From: Duganella guangzhouensis
Lineage (GTDB): Bacteria > Pseudomonadota > Gammaproteobacteria > Burkholderiales > Burkholderiaceae_D
Direction of reading: 5' to 3'
Assembly: GCF_009674535.1 (NCBI RefSeq)
Contig: NZ_WKJK01000006.1
Coordinates: 248,001-312,000, forward strand
DNA: 64,000 nt
Shown: positions 7,481 to 17,300 of the stretch, piece by piece
How positions within the stretch are numbered: the first letter of the stretch is position 1
How the letters are laid out: the number at the start of each line of letters is the position of its first letter
The notes under the pieces: model-generated
The model's input: only the letters and a program-made list of their open reading frames with translations
What the model was told of the DNA's origin: nothing
Database searches by the model: none
Made by a program: the position numbers and the translations under genes

Positions 7481-8926
7481 ATGTTTGCAAACGAATTGCT
7501 GATCGGCGGCCAGTCCGTGGCCGCCCAGGACCAACAAACCTTCGACCGCATCGGCCCCGCCTGCGGTGTAGCCGTCAGCCGCAGCGCCGCCGCCCAGCTG
7601 GCCGATGTGGACCACGCGGTAAAAGCCGCGCAAGAAGCTTTCCCGGCCTGGTCCGCCATGCTGCCGGGCGCCCGCCGCGCCTTGCTGCTGAAAGCGGCCG
7701 ACGCCATGGAAGCCCAGCGCGCCGCCTTTGTCGAGCGCGCCGTGGCGGAAGCCGGCGGCCACGCCATCTGGTATCAGTTCAACGTCACGCTAGCCGCCAA
7801 CATGCTGCGCGAAGCGGCATCCATGACCACCCAGATCAGCGGCGAAGTGATTCCATCCGACGTGCCTGGCTCGATCGCCATGGGCGTGCGTCAGGCCGCT
7901 GGCGTGGTGGTCGGCATCGCGCCGTGGAATGCGCCTATCATCCTCGGCACCCGCGCGCTGGCCATGCCGCTGGCTTGCGGCAATACCGTGATTCTGAAAG
8001 CGTCCGAACAGTGCCCGGCCGTGCACCGCCTGATCGGCACGGTGTTTGAGGACGCCGGCTTCCCGCCCGGCGTGGTCAACGTCATCACCAACGCGCCACA
8101 GGATGCGCCGCAGATCGTCGAGCGCCTGATTGCGGCGCCGGCGGTACGCCGCGTCAACTTCACCGGTTCCACCGGCGTCGGCCGCATCATCGCCGAACAT
8201 TGCGCGCGCCATCTGAAACCGGTGCTGCTGGAACTGGGCGGCAAAAATCCGCTGCTGGTGCTGGATGATGCCGACCTCGACGAAGCGGTCGAAGCGGCCG
8301 CCTTCAGCGCCTACTTTAATCAGGGCCAGATCTGCATGTCGGCCGACCGCATTCTGGTCGACCGCAAAGTGGCCGATGCCTTCCTGGAAAAATTCGCCGC
8401 CAAGGTCGCGACGCTGAAAGCCGCCCCGGCCGACGCGCCGCTGGCCGGCATGATCGCGCCGGCCGCCGCGCAACGCGTCAGCGCCATGCTGGACGATGCC
8501 CGTCAGTTGGGCGCGCGCGTGCTGCAAAGCTCGGCCGAGGTGCAGGGCAATGTGATGCAGCCGGCGATTGTCGACCAGGTCACGCCGGCGATGCGCGTGT
8601 ATCAGGAAGAATCGTTCGGCCCCATCGTCTCGGTGCTGCGTTTCGACAGCGACGAGGAAGCTATTCAACTCGCCAACGACAGCGAATACGGCCTGTCCTC
8701 CGCCGTGTTCAGCCGCGATATCGGCCGCGCGATGGCGGTGGCCAAGCGCATCGAGTCCGGCATCTGCCACATCAACGGTCCGACCGTGCACGATGAGGCG
8801 CAGATGCCGTTCGGCGGCGTCAAGGGCAGTGGTTACGGACGCTTCGGCGGCAAGGCGGCGATCAACGAGTTCACCGAACTGCGCTGGATCACGATACAAA
8901 CCACGCCGCGCCACTATCCGATCTGA
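7481..8926 (+). CDS. vdh: Vanillin dehydrogenase (aldehyde dehydrogenase family)
   Basis: 481-residue NAD(P)-dependent aldehyde dehydrogenase. PWN is at 148-150, the Rossmann glycine motif FTGSTGVG is near 228-235, the catalytic base is Glu251 in LELGGK and the nucleophile Cys285 in NQGQICMS. It starts 32 bp after ech with GGAGACACTC upstream. Its position between the vanillin-forming lyase and the feruloyl-CoA synthetase makes oxidation of vanillin to vanillate the natural assignment. Sequence alone would not exclude other aromatic aldehydes. Confidence 0.92.
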   Translation: MFANELLIGGQSVAAQDQQTFDRIGPACGVAVSRSAAAQLADVDHAVKAAQEAFPAWSAMLPGARRALLLKAADAMEAQRAAFVERAVAEAGGHAIWYQFNVTLAANMLREAASMTTQISGEVIPSDVPGSIAMGVRQAAGVVVGIAPWNAPIILGTRALAMPLACGNTVILKASEQCPAVHRLIGTVFEDAGFPPGVVNVITNAPQDAPQIVERLIAAPAVRRVNFTGSTGVGRIIAEHCARHLKPVLLELGGKNPLLVLDDADLDEAVEAAAFSAYFNQGQICMSADRILVDRKVADAFLEKFAAKVATLKAAPADAPLAGMIAPAAAQRVSAMLDDARQLGARVLQSSAEVQGNVMQPAIVDQVTPAMRVYQEESFGPIVSVLRFDSDEEAIQLANDSEYGLSSAVFSRDIGRAMAVAKRIESGICHINGPTVHDEAQMPFGGVKGSGYGRFGGKAAINEFTELRWITIQTTPRHYPI

Positions 8927-8938
8927 AAGGAGCTCCGC

Positions 8939-10807
8939 ATGCATCCAACCAAGAATGCGGAGCAGGTAACGGGAGCAGTAAGACGACGTCCAGTCAAACT
9001 GGGACAACCGGAAATCGCCGCCTGGCAGCAGGACGGCGTCTGGCATGTCGACGCCGTCACGCCGCTGTCCCCGTTCCCGTCACGCTACACCGACCGCCTG
9101 GAATCCGGCGCCGCCGCCCATCCGGAGCGCACGCTGGTGGCACGCCGTGGTCCCGATGGCGAATGGATACGCCTGTCCTACGCCGACATGCTGGACCGCG
9201 CGCGCCGCATCGGCCAGTCGCTGCTGGACCGTGGCTTGTCGGCCGAACGCCCGCTGCTTATCCTGTCCGGCAACGACCTGGAACACTACCAATTGGCGCT
9301 GGGCGCGATGTACGCCGGCATTCCGTACGCGCCGGTGTCGCCGGCCTACTCGCTGGTCGCCACCGACTTCCAGAAACTGGCCGACCTGGTGACCCAGCTG
9401 ACGCCGGGCGCCATCTACGCCGCCGACGGCGAGGCCTTCTGCAAAGCGCTCTCCGCCGTGCTGCCGGACGACACCGAGCTGATTCTGGACACCGGCGACG
9501 CGCCCTGCCGCCCCAACGCTACCCGCTTCTCCACGCTGCTGGATGCCACGCCCGGTTCGGTGGAAGCGGCCCACGCGCAGGTCGGCAAGGACACCGTGGC
9601 CAAGTTCCTGTTCACCTCCGGCTCGACCAAGAAACCGAAAGCCGTCACCACCACCCACGGCATGTTGTGCAGCAACCAGCAAATGCTGCTGCAAACCTTC
9701 CCCTTCATGGGCGAAGAGCCACCGGTGCTGGTCGACTGGCTGCCGTGGAATCACACTTTCGGCGGCAGCCACAATGTCGGCATCGCGCTGTACAACGGCG
9801 GCACGCTGTATCTGGACGATGGCCGGCCGACGCCGCGCGACTTCCCGACCACGCTGCGCAATCTGGCCGAAATCGCGCCCACCATGTACTTCAACATCCC
9901 CAAGGGATTTGAAATGCTGACCGATGCGCTGGCCACCGACGCCCAACTGGGCGCCAACTTCTTTTCGCGCGTGAAGCTGTTCCTGTGCGCCGGCGCCGGC
10001 CTGTCGCAAGCGGCCTGGGACCGATTGGATGCCGCCGCCGTCGCCCACAGCGGCGAATCGGTGCGCATCATCACCGGCCTGGGGATGACCGAGACCTCGC
10101 CCTCCTGCACCTTCGGCACCGGCCACATCATCCGCGCCGGCTATGTCGGCGTGCCGGCGCCGGGCTGCAAGGTCAAGCTGGTGCCGGTCGGTGACAAACT
10201 GGAAGCCCGCTTCAAGGGGCCGCACGTGATGCCCGGCTACTGGCGCGCGCCGCAGCTGACCGCCGCCGCCTTCGACGAGGATGGCTACTACTGCACCGGC
10301 GACGCGCTGCGTTTTATCGATCCTTCGCAGCCGGAGCTGGGCTTTATGTTCGATGGCCGCATCGCGGAAGACTTCAAGCTCAACACCGGCACCTTCGTCA
10401 GCGTCGGCCCGATGCGGGCGCGCGTCATCAGCGGCGCCGCGCCGTACGTGATGGACGCGGTGGTCACCGGCATGGACCGCAGCGCCATCGGCCTGCTGCT
10501 GTTCCCGCGCCTGGAGCACTGTCTTAAACTGTCCGGCTTGGACGACAACGCCATGCCGGAACAGATCCTGAACAGCGCGCCGGTACGCGACTACTTCCGG
10601 CGCCTGCTGCAGCGCCTCAACGCCGACGCCAGCGGTTCCTCGCTGCGCATCGAGCGCCTATTGCTGGAGGTCGAACCGCCGTCTATCGACCACCGGGAAA
10701 TCACCGACAAGGGCTCGATCAACCAGGCCGCCGTACTGGCCCGGCGCGCCGCCACGGTGGACGCACTATATGCGGGCAGCGATCCGCGCATCATCACTGA
10801 TAAATAA
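8939..10807 (+). CDS. fcs: Feruloyl-CoA synthetase (ANL superfamily ligase)
   Basis: 622-residue acyl-adenylate-forming enzyme that activates ferulate with ATP and CoA. The ATP-binding P-loop FTSGSTKKPKAV occupies 225-236. The adenylate motif appears as GLGMTETSP near residue 380, and YYCTGDALRF is the ribose-binding Asp segment. The length of about 620 residues and the RIAEDFKLNTGTFVSVGP segment are characteristic of the Fcs/FerA-type feruloyl-CoA synthetases rather than fatty acyl-CoA ligases. AAAGGAGCTCCGC precedes the ATG, 12 bp after vdh. It closes the three-enzyme CoA-dependent, non-beta-oxidative route. Confidence 0.93.
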   Translation: MHPTKNAEQVTGAVRRRPVKLGQPEIAAWQQDGVWHVDAVTPLSPFPSRYTDRLESGAAAHPERTLVARRGPDGEWIRLSYADMLDRARRIGQSLLDRGLSAERPLLILSGNDLEHYQLALGAMYAGIPYAPVSPAYSLVATDFQKLADLVTQLTPGAIYAADGEAFCKALSAVLPDDTELILDTGDAPCRPNATRFSTLLDATPGSVEAAHAQVGKDTVAKFLFTSGSTKKPKAVTTTHGMLCSNQQMLLQTFPFMGEEPPVLVDWLPWNHTFGGSHNVGIALYNGGTLYLDDGRPTPRDFPTTLRNLAEIAPTMYFNIPKGFEMLTDALATDAQLGANFFSRVKLFLCAGAGLSQAAWDRLDAAAVAHSGESVRIITGLGMTETSPSCTFGTGHIIRAGYVGVPAPGCKVKLVPVGDKLEARFKGPHVMPGYWRAPQLTAAAFDEDGYYCTGDALRFIDPSQPELGFMFDGRIAEDFKLNTGTFVSVGPMRARVISGAAPYVMDAVVTGMDRSAIGLLLFPRLEHCLKLSGLDDNAMPEQILNSAPVRDYFRRLLQRLNADASGSSLRIERLLLEVEPPSIDHREITDKGSINQAAVLARRAATVDALYAGSDPRIITDK

Positions 10808-10821
10808 AAAAGGAGACGAAT

Positions 10822-11982
10822 ATGAAGGTTAAACAGATAGCCGTACTGGTCGCCGGTGTGCTGCTGGCCAGCGCCTCGCAGGCGCAGGACACCATCCGCA
10901 TCGGCGTCATCGCCGCCCTCACCGGCCCGTTCGCCAACACCGGCAAGCCGTTCGAGGACGGCATCAAGACCTATATCCAGCAGTATGGCGACAAAGTGGC
11001 CGGCAAGAAGATCGAAGTGATTTACCGCGACGATGGCGGCACCAATGCCGATCAATCCAAGCGCGCCGCGCAGGAACTGATCTCGCGTGACAAAGTCAGC
11101 TTCCTGGTTGGCTTCTCGCTGACCCCGAGCGCGCTGGCGGTGGCGCCCATCGCCACCCAGGCCAAGATCCCGATGATCGTGATGAACGCGGTCACCACTG
11201 GCATCACGTCGAAGTCACCGTACATGCTGCGCACAGGCATGACCATGCAACAGATGACCGAGCCTTTCGGCACCTGGACCGCCGCCAACAAAATCGGCAA
11301 GGTCTACACGCTGGTCAGCGACTACAGCACCGGCATCGACGCCGAGGCGCGCTTCACCAAAGGCTTGACCGCTGGCGGCGGCAAGGTGATCGGCTCATCG
11401 CGGGTGCCGCTGGCCAATCCGGATTACTCGCCGTTCGTCCAGCGCATCAAGGATGAAAAACCGGACGCGCTGTTCTTCTTCGCGCCCGGCGCTGAAGATG
11501 GCACCGGCCTGCTGAAAGCCTTCAGCGACAAAGGTCTGGACAAAGCCGGCATCCGCTTCCTCGGCGTCGGCGACATGACCAGCGATTCGCCGACGCTGGA
11601 AGCCCTGGGTGACCGCGCGCTGGGCGCGGTCACGGTGCTGAACTACTCGACCGCGCTGGACAACCCGGCCAACAAAGCCTTCCTGGCCGCCTACGCCGCT
11701 GCGCTGCCGAAGAATCTGCCGCCGACCTTTGTCACCGTCGCCGCTTACGACACCATGGGCATGATCTATGAAACCATCCGCAAGCTGAATGGCAATGTCA
11801 GCGGCGAGAAGGCGATGCCGATCCTGTCGACCATGAAGTGGGACAGCCCGCGCGGCCCGATCAGCATCGATCCCGCCAGCCGCGACATCGTGCAGAACAT
11901 GTACATCCGCGAAGTCAAAAAGATCAACGGCAAGCTGGTTAACCAGCCGATCGGCGTCCTCAAGGACGTGATGCCGAACTAA
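10822..11982 (+). CDS. ABC transporter substrate-binding protein (LivJ/K-like, Peripla_BP_6)
   Basis: 386-residue periplasmic binding protein with a signal peptide cleaved after ASQA (near residue 22), followed by DTIRIGVIAALTGPFANTGKPFEDG, the classical start of HAAT-family receptors. The ligand-contact region LVGFSLTPSALAVAPIATQAKIP matches aromatic-acid-binding relatives as well as amino-acid ones. It is 14 bp after fcs with AAAAAAGGAGACG as ribosome site. It is almost certainly the receptor for the livHMGF set at 1.5-4.8 kb, which lacks one. Ferulate or a related phenolic acid is the inferred ligand. Confidence 0.9.
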   Translation: MKVKQIAVLVAGVLLASASQAQDTIRIGVIAALTGPFANTGKPFEDGIKTYIQQYGDKVAGKKIEVIYRDDGGTNADQSKRAAQELISRDKVSFLVGFSLTPSALAVAPIATQAKIPMIVMNAVTTGITSKSPYMLRTGMTMQQMTEPFGTWTAANKIGKVYTLVSDYSTGIDAEARFTKGLTAGGGKVIGSSRVPLANPDYSPFVQRIKDEKPDALFFFAPGAEDGTGLLKAFSDKGLDKAGIRFLGVGDMTSDSPTLEALGDRALGAVTVLNYSTALDNPANKAFLAAYAAALPKNLPPTFVTVAAYDTMGMIYETIRKLNGNVSGEKAMPILSTMKWDSPRGPISIDPASRDIVQNMYIREVKKINGKLVNQPIGVLKDVMPN

Positions 11983-12011
11983 GTTTTTCCCGCAGTTCCC
12001 GCAGGTCCGGA

Positions 12012-12032
12012 CGCAGCCCATAGAAGGCTGCG
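12012..12032 (+). other. Intercistronic hairpin before the esterase gene
   Basis: CGCAGCC and GGCTGCG form a perfect 7-bp stem around a 7-base loop in the 87-bp gap between the binding protein and the esterase. No T-run follows, so it may stabilise or process the mRNA rather than terminate it. Confidence 0.4.
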
Positions 12033-12069
12033 GCGGGCCTGTTCGTCCTAAAAAACAAGGAGACTATCG

Positions 12070-13767
12070 ATGAAAAGCATGACCTGCATCGCCGCCGCAT
12101 CCGCCGCCCTGCTGTCCGCCTGCGGCAGCAACACCACTGCTCCCGTTACCTCGAACGCACTGCCGCAGCTGAGCGCAGCCAGCAGCGGCACGCTAAGCTC
12201 GTGCGCCGACTTGGCCAGCAAGATCAGCATCGCCAACACCACCATCACCGCCGCCACACCGATTGCGGCCGGCGCGCTGACCATCGCCGGCAAGGCGGTA
12301 CCGGCGCACTGCCAGATCACCGGCCAGATGTACAAGCGCGTCAGCACGGTGGATGGCAACAGCTACGCCATCGGCTTTGAAATGCGGCTGCCGAACAATT
12401 GGAACGGCCGCTTCTTCTATCAGGCCAACGGTGGTCTGGATGGCAGCGTGGTCACCGCCACCGGCGCGGTGGGCGGCGGCGGGCCGCTCGACCATGCGCT
12501 GAACATGGGCTTTGCCGTCATCAGCTCGGACGCCGGCCATGGCGCCGCGACGCCATTCTTCGGCATCGATCCGCAAGCGCGGCTGGACTACGGCTACCAG
12601 GCGGTGGCCAAGCTGACGCCGATGGCCAAGAGCATCATCGAAACCGCATATGGCCGCAAGCCGGACCGCTCCTACTTCGGTGGCTGCTCCAACGGCGGCC
12701 GTCACACCATGGTGGCGGCAGCGCGCTATGCCGACCAGTACGACGGCTTCCTGGTCGGTGATCCCGGCTACCGCCTGCCGCTGGCGGCAATCGCCAACAT
12801 CGCAGGCGGCAAGGCCTACAACGCGCTGGCCTCGACGGCCGGCGATCCGTCCACCGGCTTCACGCTGGCCGAGCGCGCACTGGTTTCCAACGCGGTGCTG
12901 GCCAAGTGCGATGCGCTGGATGGCGCCAGCGATGGTCTGATCCAGAATACCGAAGCCTGTCAGGCTGCCTTTGACTTGAACCGCGACGTGCCAACCTGCA
13001 GCGGTTCGCGTGACGGCACTTGCCTGAGCAGCGCGCAGAAGACCGCCATCAGCGGCCTGTTCACAGGCGCCACCACGGCAAGCGGCACCAAGATTTATTC
13101 CAGCTTCCCTTACGATGCCGGCCTCGCCACCGATGGCTGGGCGTTTTGGAAATTCACCAGCCCGCTGGTGCTGGACTCCGGCGCCGTTGGCCTGATCTGG
13201 CAGGCGCCGCCGGAAGACCCGACTACTTTCAACGGCCCGGTTTTCGCGCTGACCGGCGATCTGGCCAGCATGCTGACCAAGGTCGGCGCCACCACCAGCG
13301 TCTACACCGAAAGCGGATTGTCCTTCATGCTGCCGCCGACGCCGACCAACCTGGCGACGCTGAAGAACCGTGGCGCCAAGGTGATCGCCTACCACGGCAC
13401 CAGCGATCCGATCTTCTCCAGCGATGACACGGTGGCCTGGTACAAGGGGCTGCGCGACGCCAACAGCGGCGATGCCAGCAACTTCGCGCAGCTGTTCCTG
13501 GTGCCGGGCATGAACCACTGTGCCGGCGGGCCCGCCGCCGACCAGTTCGACATGCTGACGCCATTGGTCAAATGGGTTGAACAGGGCACCGCACCGGACA
13601 GCGTGACCGCCAGCGTGCGCGGCGCCGGCAATGCCGGTGGCGTCAACAGCGATCTGCCGTCCAGCTGGTCCGCCACTCGCACGCGGCCGCTGTGCGCTTA
13701 TCCTAAGGCCGCCAAGTACAAGGGCAGCGGCAGCATCGAGGACGCGGCCAACTTCAGCTGCCAGTAA
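12070..13767 (+). CDS. Tannase/feruloyl esterase family lipoprotein
   Basis: 565-residue secreted alpha/beta hydrolase. The N-terminus carries a lipobox LLSAC with Cys18, so the protein is probably lipid-anchored in the outer membrane. The tannase-family nucleophile elbow GCSNGGR places Ser207; Asp446 (GTSDP) and His483 (GMNHC) complete the triad. The adjacent cysteines Cys206 and Cys484 probably form the disulfide that links Ser and His in this family. In a ferulate locus the likely job is releasing ferulate from plant cell-wall esters or chlorogenate-type conjugates. AAGGAGACTATCG is the ribosome site. The last 14 bases overlap the convergent PEP-CTERM gene. Confidence 0.9.
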   Translation: MKSMTCIAAASAALLSACGSNTTAPVTSNALPQLSAASSGTLSSCADLASKISIANTTITAATPIAAGALTIAGKAVPAHCQITGQMYKRVSTVDGNSYAIGFEMRLPNNWNGRFFYQANGGLDGSVVTATGAVGGGGPLDHALNMGFAVISSDAGHGAATPFFGIDPQARLDYGYQAVAKLTPMAKSIIETAYGRKPDRSYFGGCSNGGRHTMVAAARYADQYDGFLVGDPGYRLPLAAIANIAGGKAYNALASTAGDPSTGFTLAERALVSNAVLAKCDALDGASDGLIQNTEACQAAFDLNRDVPTCSGSRDGTCLSSAQKTAISGLFTGATTASGTKIYSSFPYDAGLATDGWAFWKFTSPLVLDSGAVGLIWQAPPEDPTTFNGPVFALTGDLASMLTKVGATTSVYTESGLSFMLPPTPTNLATLKNRGAKVIAYHGTSDPIFSSDDTVAWYKGLRDANSGDASNFAQLFLVPGMNHCAGGPAADQFDMLTPLVKWVEQGTAPDSVTASVRGAGNAGGVNSDLPSSWSATRTRPLCAYPKAAKYKGSGSIEDAANFSCQ

Positions 13768-14347
13768 GCCTGCGCGCGCGGGCCAGCAACATCAGGCCCG
13801 CGCACAGCAGCGCCCACACCGCCGGCTCCGGCACGGCCGACGGCACGGTCACCGCGACCGTCGCCAGCCCTGCCGTGGCGAGTACGCTGTCGGCGCTGCC
13901 GGGCTGCAGCGCGAATGTCACGATATCCGCACTGCTGCCGACATAACTGAAGTCCTGATCCAGCAGCGCGATGCCGAGATTGGTGCCAGCGCCGCTGCCG
14001 CTGCTGCCGCTGAAGCTGACGCTAAAGCTGTACACGCCGCCAAAATTCACCCACTGCGCAAACTCGCTCCACGCCGTGCTGTTGACGAGGCTGACACTGC
14101 TCGTCACGCTGCCACCAACATCGCCGTAGACATACGTGCCGCTGCTGTAGCTGCCGGTGAAATTGCTGATCGTGGCCTGCACCGGATCGGCGCCCGCCAG
14201 CGACAACATCAAAAAATCCAGATAACCACTCTGCCCCGCCAGCGAAGCGGTGTTGATCGTCACCTGATAGGTCGCTGCCTGCGCGGGCATGGCAACCGCC
14301 AGCAGCAGCCAAACGACGATCGATTTAAACAGCATCATGATGTGCAT
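13754..14347 (-). CDS. PEP-CTERM sorting domain protein, secreted
   Basis: 197 residues: signal peptide (cleavage near AMPAQA|A), a Ser/Gly/Thr-rich beta-type domain of unknown function, and a C-terminal exosortase signal VPEPAVWALLCAGLMLLARARR (VPEP motif, membrane helix, basic tail). The protein is expected to be cleaved and anchored or released by exosortase EpsH, which is not in this window. The gene follows the PL8 lyase after only three bases. The ATG at 14338 is a better-spaced start relative to GAAGG than the one at 14347, so the first three residues are uncertain. Confidence 0.85.
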   Translation of the reverse strand: MHIMMLFKSIVVWLLLAVAMPAQAATYQVTINTASLAGQSGYLDFLMLSLAGADPVQATISNFTGSYSSGTYVYGDVGGSVTSSVSLVNSTAWSEFAQWVNFGGVYSFSVSFSGSSGSGAGTNLGIALLDQDFSYVGSSADIVTFALQPGSADSVLATAGLATVAVTVPSAVPEPAVWALLCAGLMLLARARRLTGS

Positions 14348-14350
14348 CCT

Positions 14351-17300
14351 TCATTGAGTGGCAAACAGCTTGGGCACGTAGCTGATCGCCACGCGGTTCG
14401 GATTGAGGAAGTTGGTAGCGACCGTAATGGTGGCGCCGGGCGCCAATGTCGGCTGCGACAACGTCAGCGTCGGCGCGCCACTCTGGCTGCCGGTGGCATT
14501 GGCCAGCGTCACGCCGCTGCTCAGCGCATCCAGCCGGAACACCAGCGGCGCATTCAGCGACGCCGCCGTCTTGTTGGTGAACGACACCGTGCCCTTGCTC
14601 TGCTGCGTGGCGCGGTCCAGCGTCAGACCCGACTGCGCGATCTTCACACTGGCGGTGGCGTCGATCACGCTCGCGGTGGTACTGCTAGCCGGCGTATAGG
14701 TGACCACCAGCGTCGGCCGGTACGCGGTATTGGCGGTGTATTCACGCGTAGCGTAGGAAGCATAGGTGTCCGACAGCGAATCGACCAACAGCGACAACTT
14801 GCGATCCACGCTAATGGCGGCGGTAGCGGCGCTGGTGACATCGATGCTGACCGCCGTGCCCACCGCCGGCGTCCACGTCGTCAGCGGCGTGGTGGACGAT
14901 GCGGCTGGCTGCGTATTCCACGTTACCGACTCGGTCCAGCTATTGGACGCCAGCAGGAAAGCGCGGTGCGTGATACCGGTGCCGCTGACGGTATCCGGCG
15001 TCAGCACCACCTGCGCCGATTTGATGGTCGCGCCATCCGGCACATTGGACAACGAGAACTGAAACAACGCCTTGCGCAGCGATGCCTTGGCAACTACCGC
15101 ATAGCTGTTGCTGCCATAAGCCGTACTGGCGTAGGTACCGCCACGGATATAAGCATCTAGCGTGGACGTGCTGGACACCGAAGTGGTTGGCGCCTGATAG
15201 GCCGGCAGCGACGGCGTCACATCAACGCCAGTCGTCACGCCGCCCAGCCGAACGCTAAAGCTCTTGCCCACCGCCCCGCTCACCGCCACCGTCAACTTCA
15301 CCGATGGCGACAGCTGGTCCACCGTAACACCGCTATCTGCCGACAGCACCGAAGTCGCGCTGCGGCCAATCTCCACGCCGATGGTGTCGGTATTCGTTTG
15401 CGTAGGATCGGCCACGCTGACATCCAGCTCACCATCAGCCTCCTGCATCGCCACTGACGCCATGCGGTTGGCGGTAATCAGATGCCGCGTTCCGTCATAC
15501 ACAGTCTTGGTGGCGTTTTTCCAGAAATTGGCGCCGGTGACTTGCAGCGCCGTGTCATTGACCGCTTGCGCCTCGCTGGAATTCTCCAGAATGCGCACCG
15601 TCGGCGCCGATGCATAGGCCGAAGTCTCCAACGCGCTCAGATTGGGCAGCAACGTGTACGCATACGCCGCGCCAGACGGATTGCTGCCATGGTTCAGCGC
15701 CAGGCTGAGGAAGGTGTGGGTGTAAGCCGTGGTGCTGCCGGTACTGCTGGAACCATTGTTGATCGCATACCAGTTGCCGGTGCGTGCCTCGCGCAAGCCC
15801 TGCACCGTGGTGGCCACCGGGAAGTGATAACCAATGTCGGCGCCAGTCACGCTGCCTGCCAGATGCGCCCACTTCACATCCGCCATGCTCTCGCTCCAAC
15901 CGGCGGATACCGACTTGCCGCTGCCATCCACCGTCAGCGCGTTATCACCGGCGCTATTCAGCTTGCGGTTCTCGACGATGGTTTCCACCGCGACGTTGTC
16001 ACTGCTGGTAATGCCCGCGCCCAGCGCCGTGATGCGATTGCCGAACATGAACCAGCTCTTCTTGCCGGTCAACGTGCTGCCGGTCACCCCGGACATGCTG
16101 TAGTTCATGCCGGCCACCGCGTAACGGCCATTGACCACCGTGCCGCCCACCCACGCCTTCGTATTCAGATAGCTTTTAAAGCCCACCGGCGTGCCGCTGC
16201 CGGTATGGTCGGTGGTGGTGCCGGGCAGCCGCGTCATGTCGACGGTGGGCCAGTAGTTGCCCAGATACTGGGTCTGGTCGGCGTTGAGCAGATTGGTCAT
16301 GCCGATGCCGGTCCACCAGCCCTTGATATTTTCGCCGTTGCCGTATTCGAAGGCGGAAATGCGCGGCGAGAACAGGCTCAGTACGAAGGCGTGACCCGGC
16401 TCGCGCTGCACCACCCGGTCCATGCCGGCGAACACGCGCGCCTCGGTGGCTTCGTCCTGCGCCGTCACCGCGCTGTCGTTGGCGATGCTTTTCAGCGCGG
16501 CCAGGTCGGTGATGGCCAACCCGGTCTGGGTGCCGCCGGCGGTGGTGGTGGGCTGGTAGTAGCTGCTGCCGAAGGTGGTGTCGCGCTGTATCCAGCCCTT
16601 GACCATGGCTTTCAGCGCCGGCGCTTCGGACGCTGGCGCCACCAGTGCCAGTTGCGCCATCGGCGCCACCATGCCGCGCCCGGCCACATGATCGCCGGTG
16701 GATTCGTAGGCAATGTTACGGCCACGTACCGCATCCAGCGCGGCACCGTCGTAGATCACCGGGCGGAAGGCGTTGTTGGCCCAGGCGTAGACGTTGGCGA
16801 TGGCCGGATCGCTGAAGTCCCATGCGCTGCCGCCCAGCAGGCCGATCATCTTGCTGATGGCGCTCAACAGCGAGCCGCCGTAGCCGCCGGTGTAGGCCAC
16901 GGTGGTGTGCTGGACGAAGGAGCCGTCTTCATAGAAGCCATCGCCGCTGGTGACGTAGGGCAGCACGCCGCTCAGCGCGTCGCGGCCGGTGATCAGTTTG
17001 GACGGGGATTTCTCCAGCATGCCGCGCACGATCACCACCATGCATTTGTCGATCAGATTGGCGCCGGTTTCGGTGAGATCGAAATCATCGCCATTGGCTT
17101 TTTTGCGCTTGGTGGGATCGGGCACGAAGTGGTCGATGGCGGCGATGTAGTTGGCGCGCTGGGCGGCGGTCAGGTTGCCGTACATCAGGGTCATGATGTT
17201 GTTCAGCGTTTTGGGGATGGCGATCTGCCAGTGAAACCAGTTGTCGAAGTAGACGGTGCTGGTGTTGTAGTAGCTGGTGTTCAGCCAGTCCAGCGCGCTG

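Noticed and set aside
12070..13767. Esterase as a tannase acting on gallate esters
   Set aside because: The family includes both tannases and feruloyl esterases. No gallate pathway gene is present and the whole locus handles ferulate, so feruloyl esterase is preferred, though not proven.
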